A stretch of 35,205 nt of DNA. Source: Bacteroidales bacterium (lineage in GTDB: Bacteria > Bacteroidota > Bacteroidia > Bacteroidales > F082). Shown in pieces: positions 1-9,899 of the stretch; position 1 is the first letter of the stretch, and every line of letters begins with the position of its first letter. The notes beneath the pieces were generated by a model. It made no database searches and was not told the DNA's origin. It saw only the letters and a program-made list of their open reading frames with translations. The DNA is taken from the NCBI GenBank assembly GCA_015488735.1, contig WFNG01000028.1, positions 1-35,205 of the forward strand. Direction: 5' to 3'. A program made the position numbers and the translations under genes.

Positions 1-588
1 AAAATTGGATCTCGCAGCAGTAAACAGGTGGATGTTCGTGTTATTGCTGCATCCAACACTGATCTGGAAAAGCTGGCCAACGAAAATAAATTCCGTCTCG
101 ATTTGTTTCACAGACTTAACATTTTTCTTATCAACATTCCCCCTTTACGAGATCGTAAAGAAGATGTCCCTGCGCTAATCAATTATTATCTAAAATTGTA
201 TTGTCGCCAGTTTGGAAAATCAACATTGAAAATAAACGAAAAAGCTATGGAAAAACTGGTCTCTTATAATTTTCCGGGAAACGTTCGCGAACTCAGAAAT
301 ATAATGGAGCGTGCCGTTATCCTTTGTGAAGGTGATGAACTTTTACCAATGCACTTACAGCTTTCCCATAAAAACGGAGAGGCCGTAACAAGAAAAAATA
401 ATCCTGCTGCTCAGAGAATTGTACAAGAAGTAATTTCGGATGAAGAGCTTGACCTGGAAGCAAATGAACAGCGCCTTATCCGGAAAGCATTGGCTCAGGT
501 TGGCGACAATAAATCGAAAGCTGCAGCTTTACTGAACATTACCTGGCAGGCATTGGATCGCAGAATGAAAAAATATGGTATGGAATAA
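1..588 (+). CDS. Sigma-54-dependent transcriptional regulator (NtrC family), C-terminal part, 5'-truncated by window edge
   Basis: Open in frame from base 1 (KIGSRSSKQVDVRVIAASNTDLEKL...FRLDLFHRLN...LRDRKEDVPALI...FPGNVRELRN), typical AAA+ sigma-54 activator, with C-terminal Fis-like HTH (NKSKAAALLNITWQALDRRMKKYG). Confidence 0.95.
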   Translation, partial: KIGSRSSKQVDVRVIAASNTDLEKLANENKFRLDLFHRLNIFLINIPPLRDRKEDVPALINYYLKLYCRQFGKSTLKINEKAMEKLVSYNFPGNVRELRNIMERAVILCEGDELLPMHLQLSHKNGEAVTRKNNPAAQRIVQEVISDEELDLEANEQRLIRKALAQVGDNKSKAAALLNITWQALDRRMKKYGME

Positions 589-632
589 AGAGATAAACCT
601 GATTGCGTTAAAATTTTTCTCAACAGACGGGG

Positions 633-1265
633 TTAATCCTCGTCCAGTGTCCAACTGTAAACCAGAGAAGCATCGCCTGTAAAATCTTTTTCGCGATCGA
701 TATCGGTCTGACTTTCGAACTCGGGGCCAAAACGCTCAAAAGCACTAAGAAAGCCAAAATCTTTGTCGGGAATTTTTTCCAGGATTTTCCCAATCATTGA
801 AATTGATTTTTTTGCAATGACCAGCCAGGGCATACCTGCTGTTCCCACAATATTGGTTACGATACCCAGTGCATCACCACCAATTCCTGTTTCAATATCG
901 TTGAGTATTTCTCCCAGATCTCGTGTTGCCTTACGGCTGTGGCGCAAATAGAACTGAACATTGATTTCCCGGTCTTTGGGCATTTCACGGCTTAACACAA
1001 AAAGACCTTCTGAGCCTTGCTGGTCAGTGTCAAACTGATATTCGTTGTTGTGCCGGCTGGTAAGCCGGAATGGTTGTTGGGGAAGTGTGGATACAATCAT
1101 TTTGTCTTTTTCAGTGGGATGCTCGGCCACAACCACAAAATAGAGATGCCACCTTTTGCGGGGACGATAAATTTTTACTTCATCAATTTCCAAACGTACT
1201 TTTACCATAGTATTAGAGTTTAAGGGGTTGGCTATAAAATTACTAAAATTCAAGGTCATAGCCAA
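633..1265 (-). CDS. Conserved hypothetical protein (possible internal start near 1208, MVKVRLEIDEVK)
   Basis: 210-aa ORF, coding-like composition, no family recognised; overlapping plus-strand ORFs look like antisense noise. Confidence 0.7.
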   Translation of the reverse strand: MAMTLNFSNFIANPLNSNTMVKVRLEIDEVKIYRPRKRWHLYFVVVAEHPTEKDKMIVSTLPQQPFRLTSRHNNEYQFDTDQQGSEGLFVLSREMPKDREINVQFYLRHSRKATRDLGEILNDIETGIGGDALGIVTNIVGTAGMPWLVIAKKSISMIGKILEKIPDKDFGFLSAFERFGPEFESQTDIDREKDFTGDASLVYSWTLDED

Positions 1266-1382
1266 ATTTTTTTAAAATTATTGTTAAAAATTCAAAATAT
1301 TTTGTTAATTCGCAGTCGATTTCCCGGAAAAAGGATTTTACTAAAGGAAATTTCTCTATCATTGTAAATTAGAAAAAATGGC

Positions 1383-2189
1383 ATGAAAAATAAAGTGGCT
1401 GTTATTACCGGAGCCAGCTCAGGCATTGGGAAAGCGCTTGCCTACGCATTTGCAGGACATGGCTTGTCTGTGTTTTTGGGTGCCCGAAGTGGTGATAAAT
1501 TGGAAGAAATTGTTTCTGAAATTAAGGCAAAGGGCGGAAAAGCAGCTTTTTCTTCTGTTGATGTCGCTATAGAAAATGATTGTAAAAATTTTATTCTAAA
1601 TGCTAAAGAAACTTTTGGAAAAATTGATGTGCTGATAAATAATGCCGGTATTTCCATGCGGGCGCTGTTTGCTGATACAAGCCCTGATGTCATAAAACGT
1701 GTTATGGCCGTAAATTTTTGGGGTACTGTTTATTGTACCAAATACGCTTTACCGTTTTTACTGGAAACAAAAGGCTCGGTAGTGGCTGTTTCTTCGGTGG
1801 CTGGTATTAAGGGATTGCCTGGCAGGACAGGTTATTCGGCTTCAAAATTTGCCATTCATGGTTTCATGGAGAGCCTGCGTATTGAAAACCGGAAGACAGG
1901 ATTGCATGTTCTGATGGCTTATCCGGGATTTACGGCCTCCAATATTCGGAATACTGCATTGGTTGCAGATGGTTCCGAACAGGGAAAATCACCACTGGAA
2001 GAGGGTAAAATTATGTCTGCAGAAAAGGTGGCAGAACATATTTACCATTCTGTAAAGAAGCGAAAAAGTTCCATGGTTTTGACATCTGAAGGAAAGCTGA
2101 CCGTTTTTCTGAGTAAATTTTTTACGGGATTTCTCGACAAGTTAGTCTATAATCACATGGCGAAAGAGCCGGGCTCTCCTTTTAAATAG
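1383..2189 (+). CDS. SDR family NAD(P)-dependent oxidoreductase
   Basis: TGxxxGIG (TGASSGIGKALA), NNAG, S...YSASKFA catalytic motif. Confidence 0.95.
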   Translation: MKNKVAVITGASSGIGKALAYAFAGHGLSVFLGARSGDKLEEIVSEIKAKGGKAAFSSVDVAIENDCKNFILNAKETFGKIDVLINNAGISMRALFADTSPDVIKRVMAVNFWGTVYCTKYALPFLLETKGSVVAVSSVAGIKGLPGRTGYSASKFAIHGFMESLRIENRKTGLHVLMAYPGFTASNIRNTALVADGSEQGKSPLEEGKIMSAEKVAEHIYHSVKKRKSSMVLTSEGKLTVFLSKFFTGFLDKLVYNHMAKEPGSPFK

Positions 2190-2231
2190 AAAAATAATAC
2201 AAGGTATATAAATCAATAAAATAAACGAAAA

Positions 2232-2684
2232 ATGATTAGTTCATATGAAATAGTTCCCAAAGTGGGTCTTGGAGATTTGACTTTTGGAATGGATATGGAA
2301 AAAGTAGTCTCTGTATTGGGAGAACCGGAAGAGGTGGATAATTTTGAGGGCGATGAAGAGCTTAATGCCGTCCTTCTGCATTATCAGGATAAAGGATTTT
2401 CTGTCTTTTTTGAAGGTGTTACACGTCAGGTAGTTGCAGGTATAGAAACAGATTATTCCAAGGCCACTCTCTTTGGTGAAAAAGTTATCGGTATGACAGA
2501 AGAAGAAGTCATAAAACTGATGACCCGAAATGGTTTTCCTGATTTTGATAAGGATACCGAAGAAGGGGAGATCCGACTCTCTTTTGAAGAAATTATGGTC
2601 GATTTTTACCTTCGCGATGGTAAAGTAGCCTATGTAAACTGGGATGTTATTGTTGACGAAGAGGGTAACGTAGCTGATTTCTAA
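2232..2684 (+). CDS. Conserved hypothetical protein (small acidic protein)
   Basis: 150-aa ORF with clean start after A-rich leader; no known family identified. Confidence 0.75.
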   Translation: MISSYEIVPKVGLGDLTFGMDMEKVVSVLGEPEEVDNFEGDEELNAVLLHYQDKGFSVFFEGVTRQVVAGIETDYSKATLFGEKVIGMTEEEVIKLMTRNGFPDFDKDTEEGEIRLSFEEIMVDFYLRDGKVAYVNWDVIVDEEGNVADF

Positions 2685-2809
2685 AACTGTTTCTCTCTAT
2701 CAATTTATTATCGGATAGTTATAAATTTCCCCGGCAGTGATGCGTCTTATTCGTGCCGGGGTTTGCTGTGTTTGCCCGTAAGGGCCAAAAAGTCTTATTT
2801 TTGTCAGGT

Positions 2810-4837
2810 ATGCAGTTTAAACTCACATCGGAATATAAGCCCACCGGCGATCAGCCGGAAGCCATCGCACAGCTTGTGGATGGCCTGCACCGGGGCGATG
2901 AAGCACAGGTGTTGCTGGGTGTTACCGGGTCCGGGAAGACATTTACCATTGCCAATATGTTGGCACAGGTGAACCGTCCCGCTTTAATCCTGAGCCACAA
3001 CAAAACACTGGCAGCACAATTGTATGGCGAGTTTAAACAGTTCTTCCCGGAAAACCGGGTCGAATACTTCGTGTCGTATTATGATTACTACCAGCCCGAA
3101 GCTTATCTGCCGGTAAGCAATACTTACATTGAAAAAGACCTTTCTATTAATGAGGAGATTGAGAAATTGCGGCTGAGCACCACTTCTGCCTTACTTTCCG
3201 GCAGGCGCGATGTGATTGTAGTGAGTTCTGTTTCCTGTATTTATGGCATTGGAAATCCGGAAGACTTTACCAGTAATGTGGTGGTTTTGCAAAAAGGACA
3301 GGCACTGAGTCGCCAGAAATTGCTGAACGATTTGGTAAATGCACTCTATTCGCGTACGCAAACGGAGCTGAACCGTGGGAATTTTCGGGTAAAAGGAGAT
3401 ACAGTCGATGTATACCCTGCCTACGCGGATGATGCTTTCCGCATTATCTTCTGGGGTAACGAAATCGAGACCCTGGAAACCATCGAACCCCTTTCCGGAA
3501 AACGCATCAACAGTATGGATACACTCACTATATATCCGGCTAATATCTTTGTAACCACCAAAGATAAAATGAGTTCTGCGATTACTGATATTCAGCTGGA
3601 TATGCAAAAGCAGGTGGATTATTTTCATGAAATTGGAAAACATCAGGAAGCTAAAAGACTGGCAGACAGGGTGAGTTACGATGTGGAAATGTTGCGCGAA
3701 TTAGGCTATTGTTCGGGCATTGAAAATTACTCCCGTTATTTTGATGGACGAAGTTCCGGCTCACGGCCCTTTTGCCTGCTTGATTATTTTCCGGAGGATT
3801 ATATCACCGTTATCGACGAAAGCCATGTTACCATTCCGCAAATCAGGGCCATGTACGGTGGTGACCGTTCGCGGAAGCAAAATTTGGTGGAGTACGGTTT
3901 CCGGCTGCCTTCGGCCATGGATAACCGGCCGCTAAAATTTGATGAATTTGAGCAGCTTTCCAGCCAAACAATTTATGTTAGTGCTACCCCGGCAGATTAC
4001 GAGTTGCAGAAAGCCGAAGGTGTTGTTGTAGAGCAGGTTATCCGTCCTACGGGGCTGTTGGAACCAAAAATTGAAGTGCGCCCCAGCCTGAACCAAATTG
4101 ATGATTTGTTGGATGAGGTGGACCTGACTATAAAAGCCGGGCAGCGTGTTTTGGTTACCACGCTTACCAAACGAATGGCCGAGGAACTAACCAAATACCT
4201 TATGGAACTGAACATAAAATCACGTTATATCCATTCGGATGTGGATACTCTGGATCGTATTGAGATTATGCGCGATTTACGCCTCGGCAACATTGATGTG
4301 CTGGTGGGTGTGAACCTTCTGCGTGAGGGACTGGACTTGCCTGAAGTGTCGCTGGTGGCTATTTTGGATGCAGACAAAGAAGGGTTTTTGCGCTCTGAGC
4401 GGTCGCTTACACAGACGGCTGGCCGCGCTGCCCGAAACCTGAACAGTAAAGTGATTTTTTATGCAGACAAAATTACCGGCTCTATGCAGCGAACCATTGA
4501 CGAAACCAACCGCAAGCGCGAAAAACAAATGGCTTACAACATAAAATTTGGTATCACGCCCCGTCAGATTTTTAAATCTACGGATGCCATTATGGGACAA
4601 ACAGTTGTTGCCGATTCCCGAAAAGAACAGGAAAACGCTTATGTAGAAAATGGTCCAGCCGGCATCGCAGCCGATCCCGTGGTGCAATACATGAACAGTC
4701 AGGCCATCCAGGAAGCCATCGAAAAGACAAAAAAAGAGATGCAGAAAGCGGCAAAAGCACTTGATTTTATCGAAGCTGCCCGCCTGCGCGATGAAATGAA
4801 AGGGCTGGAAAAGCTTTTGGAAAAGAAAAAATTATGA
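2810..4837 (+). CDS. uvrB: Excinuclease ABC subunit UvrB (likely start 2810, inside ORF 2753..4837)
   Basis: MQFKLTSEYKPTGDQPEAIAQL, Walker A GVTGSGKTFTIAN, YFVSYYDYYQPEAY beta-hairpin, helicase motifs, C-terminal UVR motif (AAKALDFIEAARLRDEMKGLE). Confidence 0.98.
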   Translation: MQFKLTSEYKPTGDQPEAIAQLVDGLHRGDEAQVLLGVTGSGKTFTIANMLAQVNRPALILSHNKTLAAQLYGEFKQFFPENRVEYFVSYYDYYQPEAYLPVSNTYIEKDLSINEEIEKLRLSTTSALLSGRRDVIVVSSVSCIYGIGNPEDFTSNVVVLQKGQALSRQKLLNDLVNALYSRTQTELNRGNFRVKGDTVDVYPAYADDAFRIIFWGNEIETLETIEPLSGKRINSMDTLTIYPANIFVTTKDKMSSAITDIQLDMQKQVDYFHEIGKHQEAKRLADRVSYDVEMLRELGYCSGIENYSRYFDGRSSGSRPFCLLDYFPEDYITVIDESHVTIPQIRAMYGGDRSRKQNLVEYGFRLPSAMDNRPLKFDEFEQLSSQTIYVSATPADYELQKAEGVVVEQVIRPTGLLEPKIEVRPSLNQIDDLLDEVDLTIKAGQRVLVTTLTKRMAEELTKYLMELNIKSRYIHSDVDTLDRIEIMRDLRLGNIDVLVGVNLLREGLDLPEVSLVAILDADKEGFLRSERSLTQTAGRAARNLNSKVIFYADKITGSMQRTIDETNRKREKQMAYNIKFGITPRQIFKSTDAIMGQTVVADSRKEQENAYVENGPAGIAADPVVQYMNSQAIQEAIEKTKKEMQKAAKALDFIEAARLRDEMKGLEKLLEKKKL

Positions 4838-6237
4838 AACACGATATTATTCCAACCAGCAGGAAAGCACTGCAGATAAACATAGATACTGATTTCTATG
4901 GAAGTTTTGCCGAGATCGGCGGCGGGCAGGAAGTAGCCCGACAGTTTTTTATATCGGGTGGTGCTTCCGGTACCATCGCCAAAACTGTTTCGGCATACGA
5001 CAAGCGCTTTAGCGATGTGGAATACAATGATAATAAGGCCGGCCGGTACGTTTCGGAAGACAGACTGTTGAAAATGTTACGCCACGAGTACCATGAGGTG
5101 GTGAAACTGTTGGCGGAAAAACGACCTGGGAGCAGCTTTTTTGCATTCGCGGATACGGTTGAAATATTGAATTATACCAAAACAAATTATGCACACGGTT
5201 GGATGGGAGTGAAATTTCAACTTTGTCCCGGAGGTAAACCCAATATCGTTACGCTGCATGTCAAATTGTTGGAAAATGATGGATTGCTGCAACAGGCAAC
5301 GTTGGGTAAACTGGGTGTCAACTTACTGTATGCCTGTAAAAAATTCCATCATGATCCTTCCCGGTTTTTGATTTCGCTCATGGATAATCTTTCCGCTGAC
5401 CGGTTTCGGATTTCGGCATTGCGTATGTCCGGCCCCGATTTGGAATATGTGGATAATCGTTTGTTGGCTGTACAACTGGTGAAGAACGGTATGGCACACG
5501 CCATGATGTTCGATAATCAGGGAAATGTGCAACAGCCTTCGGATATGCTCTATAAAAAAAATGTATTGGCTTTCCGTGGTGGATTTCGTCCTATCACGTA
5601 TGTGGCAAGAGATATTTTGCGCAGGAGCATGGAGCTTTTCCAAAAAGATGAAACTTACGAAAAAGAAAATACACTTTCGTTTTGCGAGATATCACTAAAC
5701 AACCTGCTTTCAAAAGGGGAGGTGGACGACCGTGATTTTCTGGAAAGAGTCAACATGCTAAACCATATCGGACAGAATGTGATGATCTCCGATTTTAAGG
5801 AATACTATAAGTTAGTGGATTTCTTCTCTCAGTTTAAATTAAAGAATCTTCGCATCGTAATGGGTGTCCCAACACTTGAGAAAGTTATGGACAAACGCTA
5901 TTATGAAAATTTAAAAGGTGGAATTTTACAGGCCATGGGACAGCTTTTCCCAAAAAATACCAAACTTTATATTTATCCTACACTGAAAAAAGAGGGGATA
6001 AAAGCACAGATGGTTAACTCTAAAAATGTTGAAATAGCCAATGATATCCGCATGATTTATGATTATCTGCTGCAAAACCGCCTTGTTCTTGATCTGAAAA
6101 GTGAACTCCCCCAACATCTTTTTATTAAATCACGTGAGGTACTTAAAATGATTCAGGAAGGCAATCCGGATTGGGAACATTTTGTCCCAATGACTGTTGC
6201 AAAGACCATTAAAGAAAAGGAATTATTCTTGAAATAA
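4834..6237 (+). CDS. Large conserved protein of unknown function, translationally coupled to uvrB
   Basis: 467-aa ORF whose ATG overlaps the uvrB stop (ATGA at 4834). FAEIGGGQEVARQFFISGGASGTIAKTVSAYDK resembles a widespread bacterial family with inconsistent database names. Confidence 0.85.
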   Translation: MKHDIIPTSRKALQINIDTDFYGSFAEIGGGQEVARQFFISGGASGTIAKTVSAYDKRFSDVEYNDNKAGRYVSEDRLLKMLRHEYHEVVKLLAEKRPGSSFFAFADTVEILNYTKTNYAHGWMGVKFQLCPGGKPNIVTLHVKLLENDGLLQQATLGKLGVNLLYACKKFHHDPSRFLISLMDNLSADRFRISALRMSGPDLEYVDNRLLAVQLVKNGMAHAMMFDNQGNVQQPSDMLYKKNVLAFRGGFRPITYVARDILRRSMELFQKDETYEKENTLSFCEISLNNLLSKGEVDDRDFLERVNMLNHIGQNVMISDFKEYYKLVDFFSQFKLKNLRIVMGVPTLEKVMDKRYYENLKGGILQAMGQLFPKNTKLYIYPTLKKEGIKAQMVNSKNVEIANDIRMIYDYLLQNRLVLDLKSELPQHLFIKSREVLKMIQEGNPDWEHFVPMTVAKTIKEKELFLK

Positions 6238-6272
6238 TGTTTTCTGCTTTAGCGGAAGGACAGGGTATGCGG

Positions 6273-6683
6273 CTAGAAACTTTTGAATATCCTTGCCTGG
6301 GAAACACCGGGCGCTTTGACGTCAATATCCAGGAAATAGCCAAAGGGCGTTTGTTCGCATTCGTAAGCTGCATTTTTCATGCGGGCTTCGGCCAAATCAA
6401 AAAGCTCTTTGGTAAAATGGGGTTCGGCTTTGCTTTCGGACAGATGGGCGAATGAATGCAGTACCACTTTCCGTGTGTCATTTTTCTTGGCACCCCATTT
6501 CAGGTTCTTCACCAGTTTTGTTTCCACTGCTTTCATGTTTTGCATATCTGCCTCTTCCGTTTGGATAAAGGCTACCAGCGTGTCTTCAAACGTGGCACCT
6601 TCGTTTATTTCAGGGAAATCTTCCAGCGTTTTGCTAACCGGTTTGTAGGTAAAACCCGTGCAATATATCATTAATAATTTCAT
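6273..6683 (-). CDS. Free-standing archaeal-type threonyl-tRNA synthetase editing domain (tRNA-Thr_ED/DTD-like fold)
   Basis: 136 aa; VVLHSFAHLSESKAEPHFTKELFDLAEARMKNAAYECEQTPFGYFLDIDVKAPGVSQARIFKSF matches the remembered archaeal ThrRS editing-domain pattern (YPFAHLSS..LAKP...APFGYYK.F.ISCKGHPLAELSR). Confidence 0.85.
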   Translation of the reverse strand: MKLLMIYCTGFTYKPVSKTLEDFPEINEGATFEDTLVAFIQTEEADMQNMKAVETKLVKNLKWGAKKNDTRKVVLHSFAHLSESKAEPHFTKELFDLAEARMKNAAYECEQTPFGYFLDIDVKAPGVSQARIFKSF

Positions 6684-7029
6684 GATTTGAATTTTTTACA
6701 AAGATATAAACTTTAAAAGGAGGAAAAGGATTTTTAATCTGATGGAAGATTAGAAATTACCAGAATGTGTTCTGTTGTTGGATTTCTCCAGGGGAGTGCC
6801 TGCGGTACAAATCCCAAATCCTTATTATTTCCAGATTACCCACTTGGATGGTACAGCCGGGCAGGCAAATCCTGAAGGAATACTGTATTGAATAACAATT
6901 TATTATCTTAAATTAATCTTTCCTGATATCAATAATAATGCATTTGCCCGGCTAATGCTAAGAAAATGTCACGCAGATGCTTTGTATTTGTCTATTTTTG
7001 CTCCAATATAATTTATCAATAGAATTTTA

Positions 7030-7902
7030 ATGCAAAAGACAACCGACCCCGTTTTTTTGTCTCAGCAAAAGGCAGAAATTACTGAATGTCATGTTTATGA
7101 AAAGCTGTCTGCATTGTCTCAGGACGAAAAGAACAAAGCGTTGCTGATGGATATTGCCAACGATGAGTTACGCCATTACCACACATGGAAAAGTATTACA
7201 GGAAAAGAGATAAAGCCCAACTCTCTGAAAGTGTTTTGGTATGTTTTTTTGGCACGCCTTTTTGGGTTGAGCTTTGCGCTAAAGCTGATGGAAAACGGTG
7301 AAGCACACGCCCAGTCGTTTTACAAAAAAGCAGCAGAGAAGCACCCTGAAGTGAGCAGGATTGCATTGGATGAAGAAACACATGAAAAGGAACTTATCGG
7401 TATTCTGAACGATAAACGACTTTCGTATGTAGGCGCTATTGTGTTGGGACTCAACGATGCCCTTGTGGAACTTACCGGTACATTGGTGGGGCTGAGTTTT
7501 GCTTTTAGCGACAATCTGGTGATTGGCGTTACCGGTCTTATTATGGGTATTGCAGCTGCCTTGTCCATGGCTTCTTCCGGATATCTTGCTTCGCAGGAAG
7601 AGGAAGAAAAAGAGGATATTAATCCTGTAACCGCGGCCATTTATACCGGTGTAGCTTATCTGGTAACGGTACTGTTGCTCGTTTTTCCTTATTTCGTTTT
7701 TCCCGACACCAAAATTGCCATGGTTGTTATGCTGGTTATGACGCTTTTAATTATTGCCACTTACAATTATTATATTTCCGTCGCCAAAGAGGTTAACTTC
7801 AAAAAGCGGTTTTTAACAATGGCACTTATTTCGCTCGGTGTAGCTGCCATCTCTTTTGGTATTGGATTTATGGCGAAAGCCTGGTTGGGAATCTCCATTT
7901 AA
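7030..7902 (+). CDS. Ferritin-like/rubrerythrin domain fused to VIT1/CCC1-family iron/manganese transporter
   Basis: N-terminal E..H..E motifs (DELRHYHTW, DEETHEKELIG), then VIT1-like membrane domain (GLNDALVELTGTLVGLSFAFSDN...GIAAALSMASSGYLASQEEEE). Confidence 0.9.
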   Translation: MQKTTDPVFLSQQKAEITECHVYEKLSALSQDEKNKALLMDIANDELRHYHTWKSITGKEIKPNSLKVFWYVFLARLFGLSFALKLMENGEAHAQSFYKKAAEKHPEVSRIALDEETHEKELIGILNDKRLSYVGAIVLGLNDALVELTGTLVGLSFAFSDNLVIGVTGLIMGIAAALSMASSGYLASQEEEEKEDINPVTAAIYTGVAYLVTVLLLVFPYFVFPDTKIAMVVMLVMTLLIIATYNYYISVAKEVNFKKRFLTMALISLGVAAISFGIGFMAKAWLGISI

Positions 7903-7982
7903 GGATTGTAATTTTCAGGGAAACAGTTTCGCGTTTCGCTTTTGCCCCGCTTGTAAAAAAGTGTTTCGTAACGGGAAAAATC

Positions 7983-9074
7983 CTACATCAATTCATAAAG
8001 AGAACGCAACTTGCCTCTTGTAATAGTCTTTTGCCAGTCTTTGCCTAAAGCATTTTCCCATAAGGGTGTTAAGCTTAAGGCTACATCGATCATTATGTCA
8101 AATTGTTTTTCTGTTAAATCTTTACAAATTCCTTTAGGAATTTCAACTCCGTGCTTGGCTACCATAAGTTTGAACTCGGTAACACCTTGGGGATAAAATT
8201 CTTCTAACTGGTCAAATACAATACAATTGCCGATGCCATGTCTGGTTCCCAATAAAAAAGATAATCCATAACTCATTGCATGGGCGACGCCTACCTGGGA
8301 GTTGGCAATACTCATTCCTCCGTGCCATGATGCTGCCATGAGTTTTTCCTGCGAATCTTCATCGATCCCATCTTTATGTAAAAAAACTTCCCGGCAAAGG
8401 CTTAATGACTGGTCTCCACAGCTGCGGCTAAAAGCATTTAAAAAGGTACCGTTTAGCGATTCTATACAATGTATATAACAATCCATTCCCGTGTAAAACC
8501 ATTGATTTTTGGGTATGCCTGTTAACAACGAAGAGTCCAGAATAAGTTGGTCAAATGGTGTAAAATCTGAATTTAAGCCTAATTTTTTTTCTGGTCCGGT
8601 TAATACTGCTGTTCTGGAAACTTCAGCCCCCGTGCCCGAAAGCGTTGGAATCCCAACATGATAAATACCTTTATTTTTAATCAAATCCCAGCCCTGATAG
8701 TCTGCTGATGATCCCGGGTTTGTCAACATTAAAGCAATGGCCTTGGCATAATCCATAAGTGTTCCTCCTCCTATGCCGATGATTCCTGAAGGGTTTTCCG
8801 GAAACTCTTTTTTTATTTGATCACGGTATTGGTCAACGTATTTTGTTTTTGGTTCTTCAGAAGCGCTTATAAAGATAATTTTATCATTATAACGAAGTGG
8901 TATTCTTGCTATTAACGATTTGTTTTCTTTAAAAACATCGTCAACGAGAAAAATAAAAGGAGCGTTATTGCTTTTTCTGTTTGGTTCTATTATTTCATGC
9001 AATTGGTTAAAACTCCCTCTTCCAAAAACCATGTGGGGAACTAAAGGAAAATTTTTGAATTCCATAAGGCTCAT
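7983..9074 (-). CDS. kdnB: Iron-containing alcohol dehydrogenase, 3-deoxy-D-manno-octulosonate 8-oxidase (KdnB-like)
   Basis: Fe-ADH signatures (GGGTLMDYAKA, GTGAEVSRTAVL, GMDCYIHCIESLNGTFLN, HAMSYGLSFLLGTRHGIGNCIVF), close to remembered Shewanella KdnB; neighbours are KdsB and an aminotransferase. Confidence 0.88.
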   Translation of the reverse strand: MSLMEFKNFPLVPHMVFGRGSFNQLHEIIEPNRKSNNAPFIFLVDDVFKENKSLIARIPLRYNDKIIFISASEEPKTKYVDQYRDQIKKEFPENPSGIIGIGGGTLMDYAKAIALMLTNPGSSADYQGWDLIKNKGIYHVGIPTLSGTGAEVSRTAVLTGPEKKLGLNSDFTPFDQLILDSSLLTGIPKNQWFYTGMDCYIHCIESLNGTFLNAFSRSCGDQSLSLCREVFLHKDGIDEDSQEKLMAASWHGGMSIANSQVGVAHAMSYGLSFLLGTRHGIGNCIVFDQLEEFYPQGVTEFKLMVAKHGVEIPKGICKDLTEKQFDIMIDVALSLTPLWENALGKDWQKTITRGKLRSLYELM

Positions 9075-9103
9075 CCTCTTTATTGTGTCGATTAAATCAA
9101 AAT

Positions 9104-9841
9104 TTATTTTCTACTGTCTAAATGAAGATTAGCTTTTTTTAAATCTTCAGGGGTATCTATTTCTATCCAGGCGTTTTCTGTTTCTACCATCTTTATCTTT
9201 TTACCGTATTCCAAAAACCGGATGCACTCAATTTTTTCTGCATTTTCCAGGGAAAGGGCCGGTAGTCTGGAAAAATCCAAAAGAGCCTGTTTTCTGAAAG
9301 CATATACGCCAATGTGTTCGAAATAACGAACACCGGCATTTTTATCCCTTAGATAAGGGATGGGCGAACGGGATAAATATAAAGCAAAATTATTTTTATC
9401 AACGATTACCTTAACGTAATTGGGATCCTGGATTTGTTTCCAGTCTGAGATTTCCTGCATCATGGATGCCAGATCTATTTTTTCGGAATCTTCTCCGTAA
9501 AAAACATTGATTACCTTTTGTAAAGCTTCTTTTTTAACAAAAGGTTCGTCTCCCTGCACGTTAACCACGATATCGGTATCAATATTTTCAACCGCTTCAG
9601 CAATTCTGTCTGAACCGGTTTGGTGTTCTTTAATACTCATGATGGCTATGCCTCCGGCATGTTCAATCTCATCTTTAATCAGTTTGCTGTCTGTAACAAC
9701 ATAAACCCGATCAAAAAGTCCGGTTTTTACAGTCGCTTCGTATGTTCGGACAATTACCGGTTTACCTCCCAAATCGGCCATCATCTTTCCGGGAAACCGG
9801 GAGGCCCCATATCGGGCGGGAATCATTGCTATAATTTTCAT
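9104..9841 (-). CDS. kdsB: 3-deoxy-manno-octulosonate cytidylyltransferase (KdsB family; likely Kdo8N-dedicated)
   Basis: [35 protein letters not shown]...TGSDRIAEA...NVQGDEPF. Confidence 0.95.
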   Translation of the reverse strand: MKIIAMIPARYGASRFPGKMMADLGGKPVIVRTYEATVKTGLFDRVYVVTDSKLIKDEIEHAGGIAIMSIKEHQTGSDRIAEAVENIDTDIVVNVQGDEPFVKKEALQKVINVFYGEDSEKIDLASMMQEISDWKQIQDPNYVKVIVDKNNFALYLSRSPIPYLRDKNAGVRYFEHIGVYAFRKQALLDFSRLPALSLENAEKIECIRFLEYGKKIKMVETENAWIEIDTPEDLKKANLHLDSRK

Positions 9842-9899
9842 TAGAAATACTTTATCTCAATATCAGATTTAACAAAATGTAATTTTATTTGTGGTTTGC

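Noticed and set aside
4277-4687. 136-aa minus-strand ORF inside uvrB
   Set aside because: Antisense shadow of a strongly conserved gene; no recognisable protein family.
6237-6455. Plus-strand ORFs 6237-6455, 6379-6648 and 6456-6674
   Set aside because: They overlap the minus-strand ThrRS editing-domain gene, which has the recognisable family signature.
6690-7029. Possible tRNA, ncRNA or gene remnant in the ~340-nt intergenic region upstream of the VIT1 fusion
   Set aside because: No cloverleaf, long stem or convincing peptide could be recognised by eye; left unannotated.
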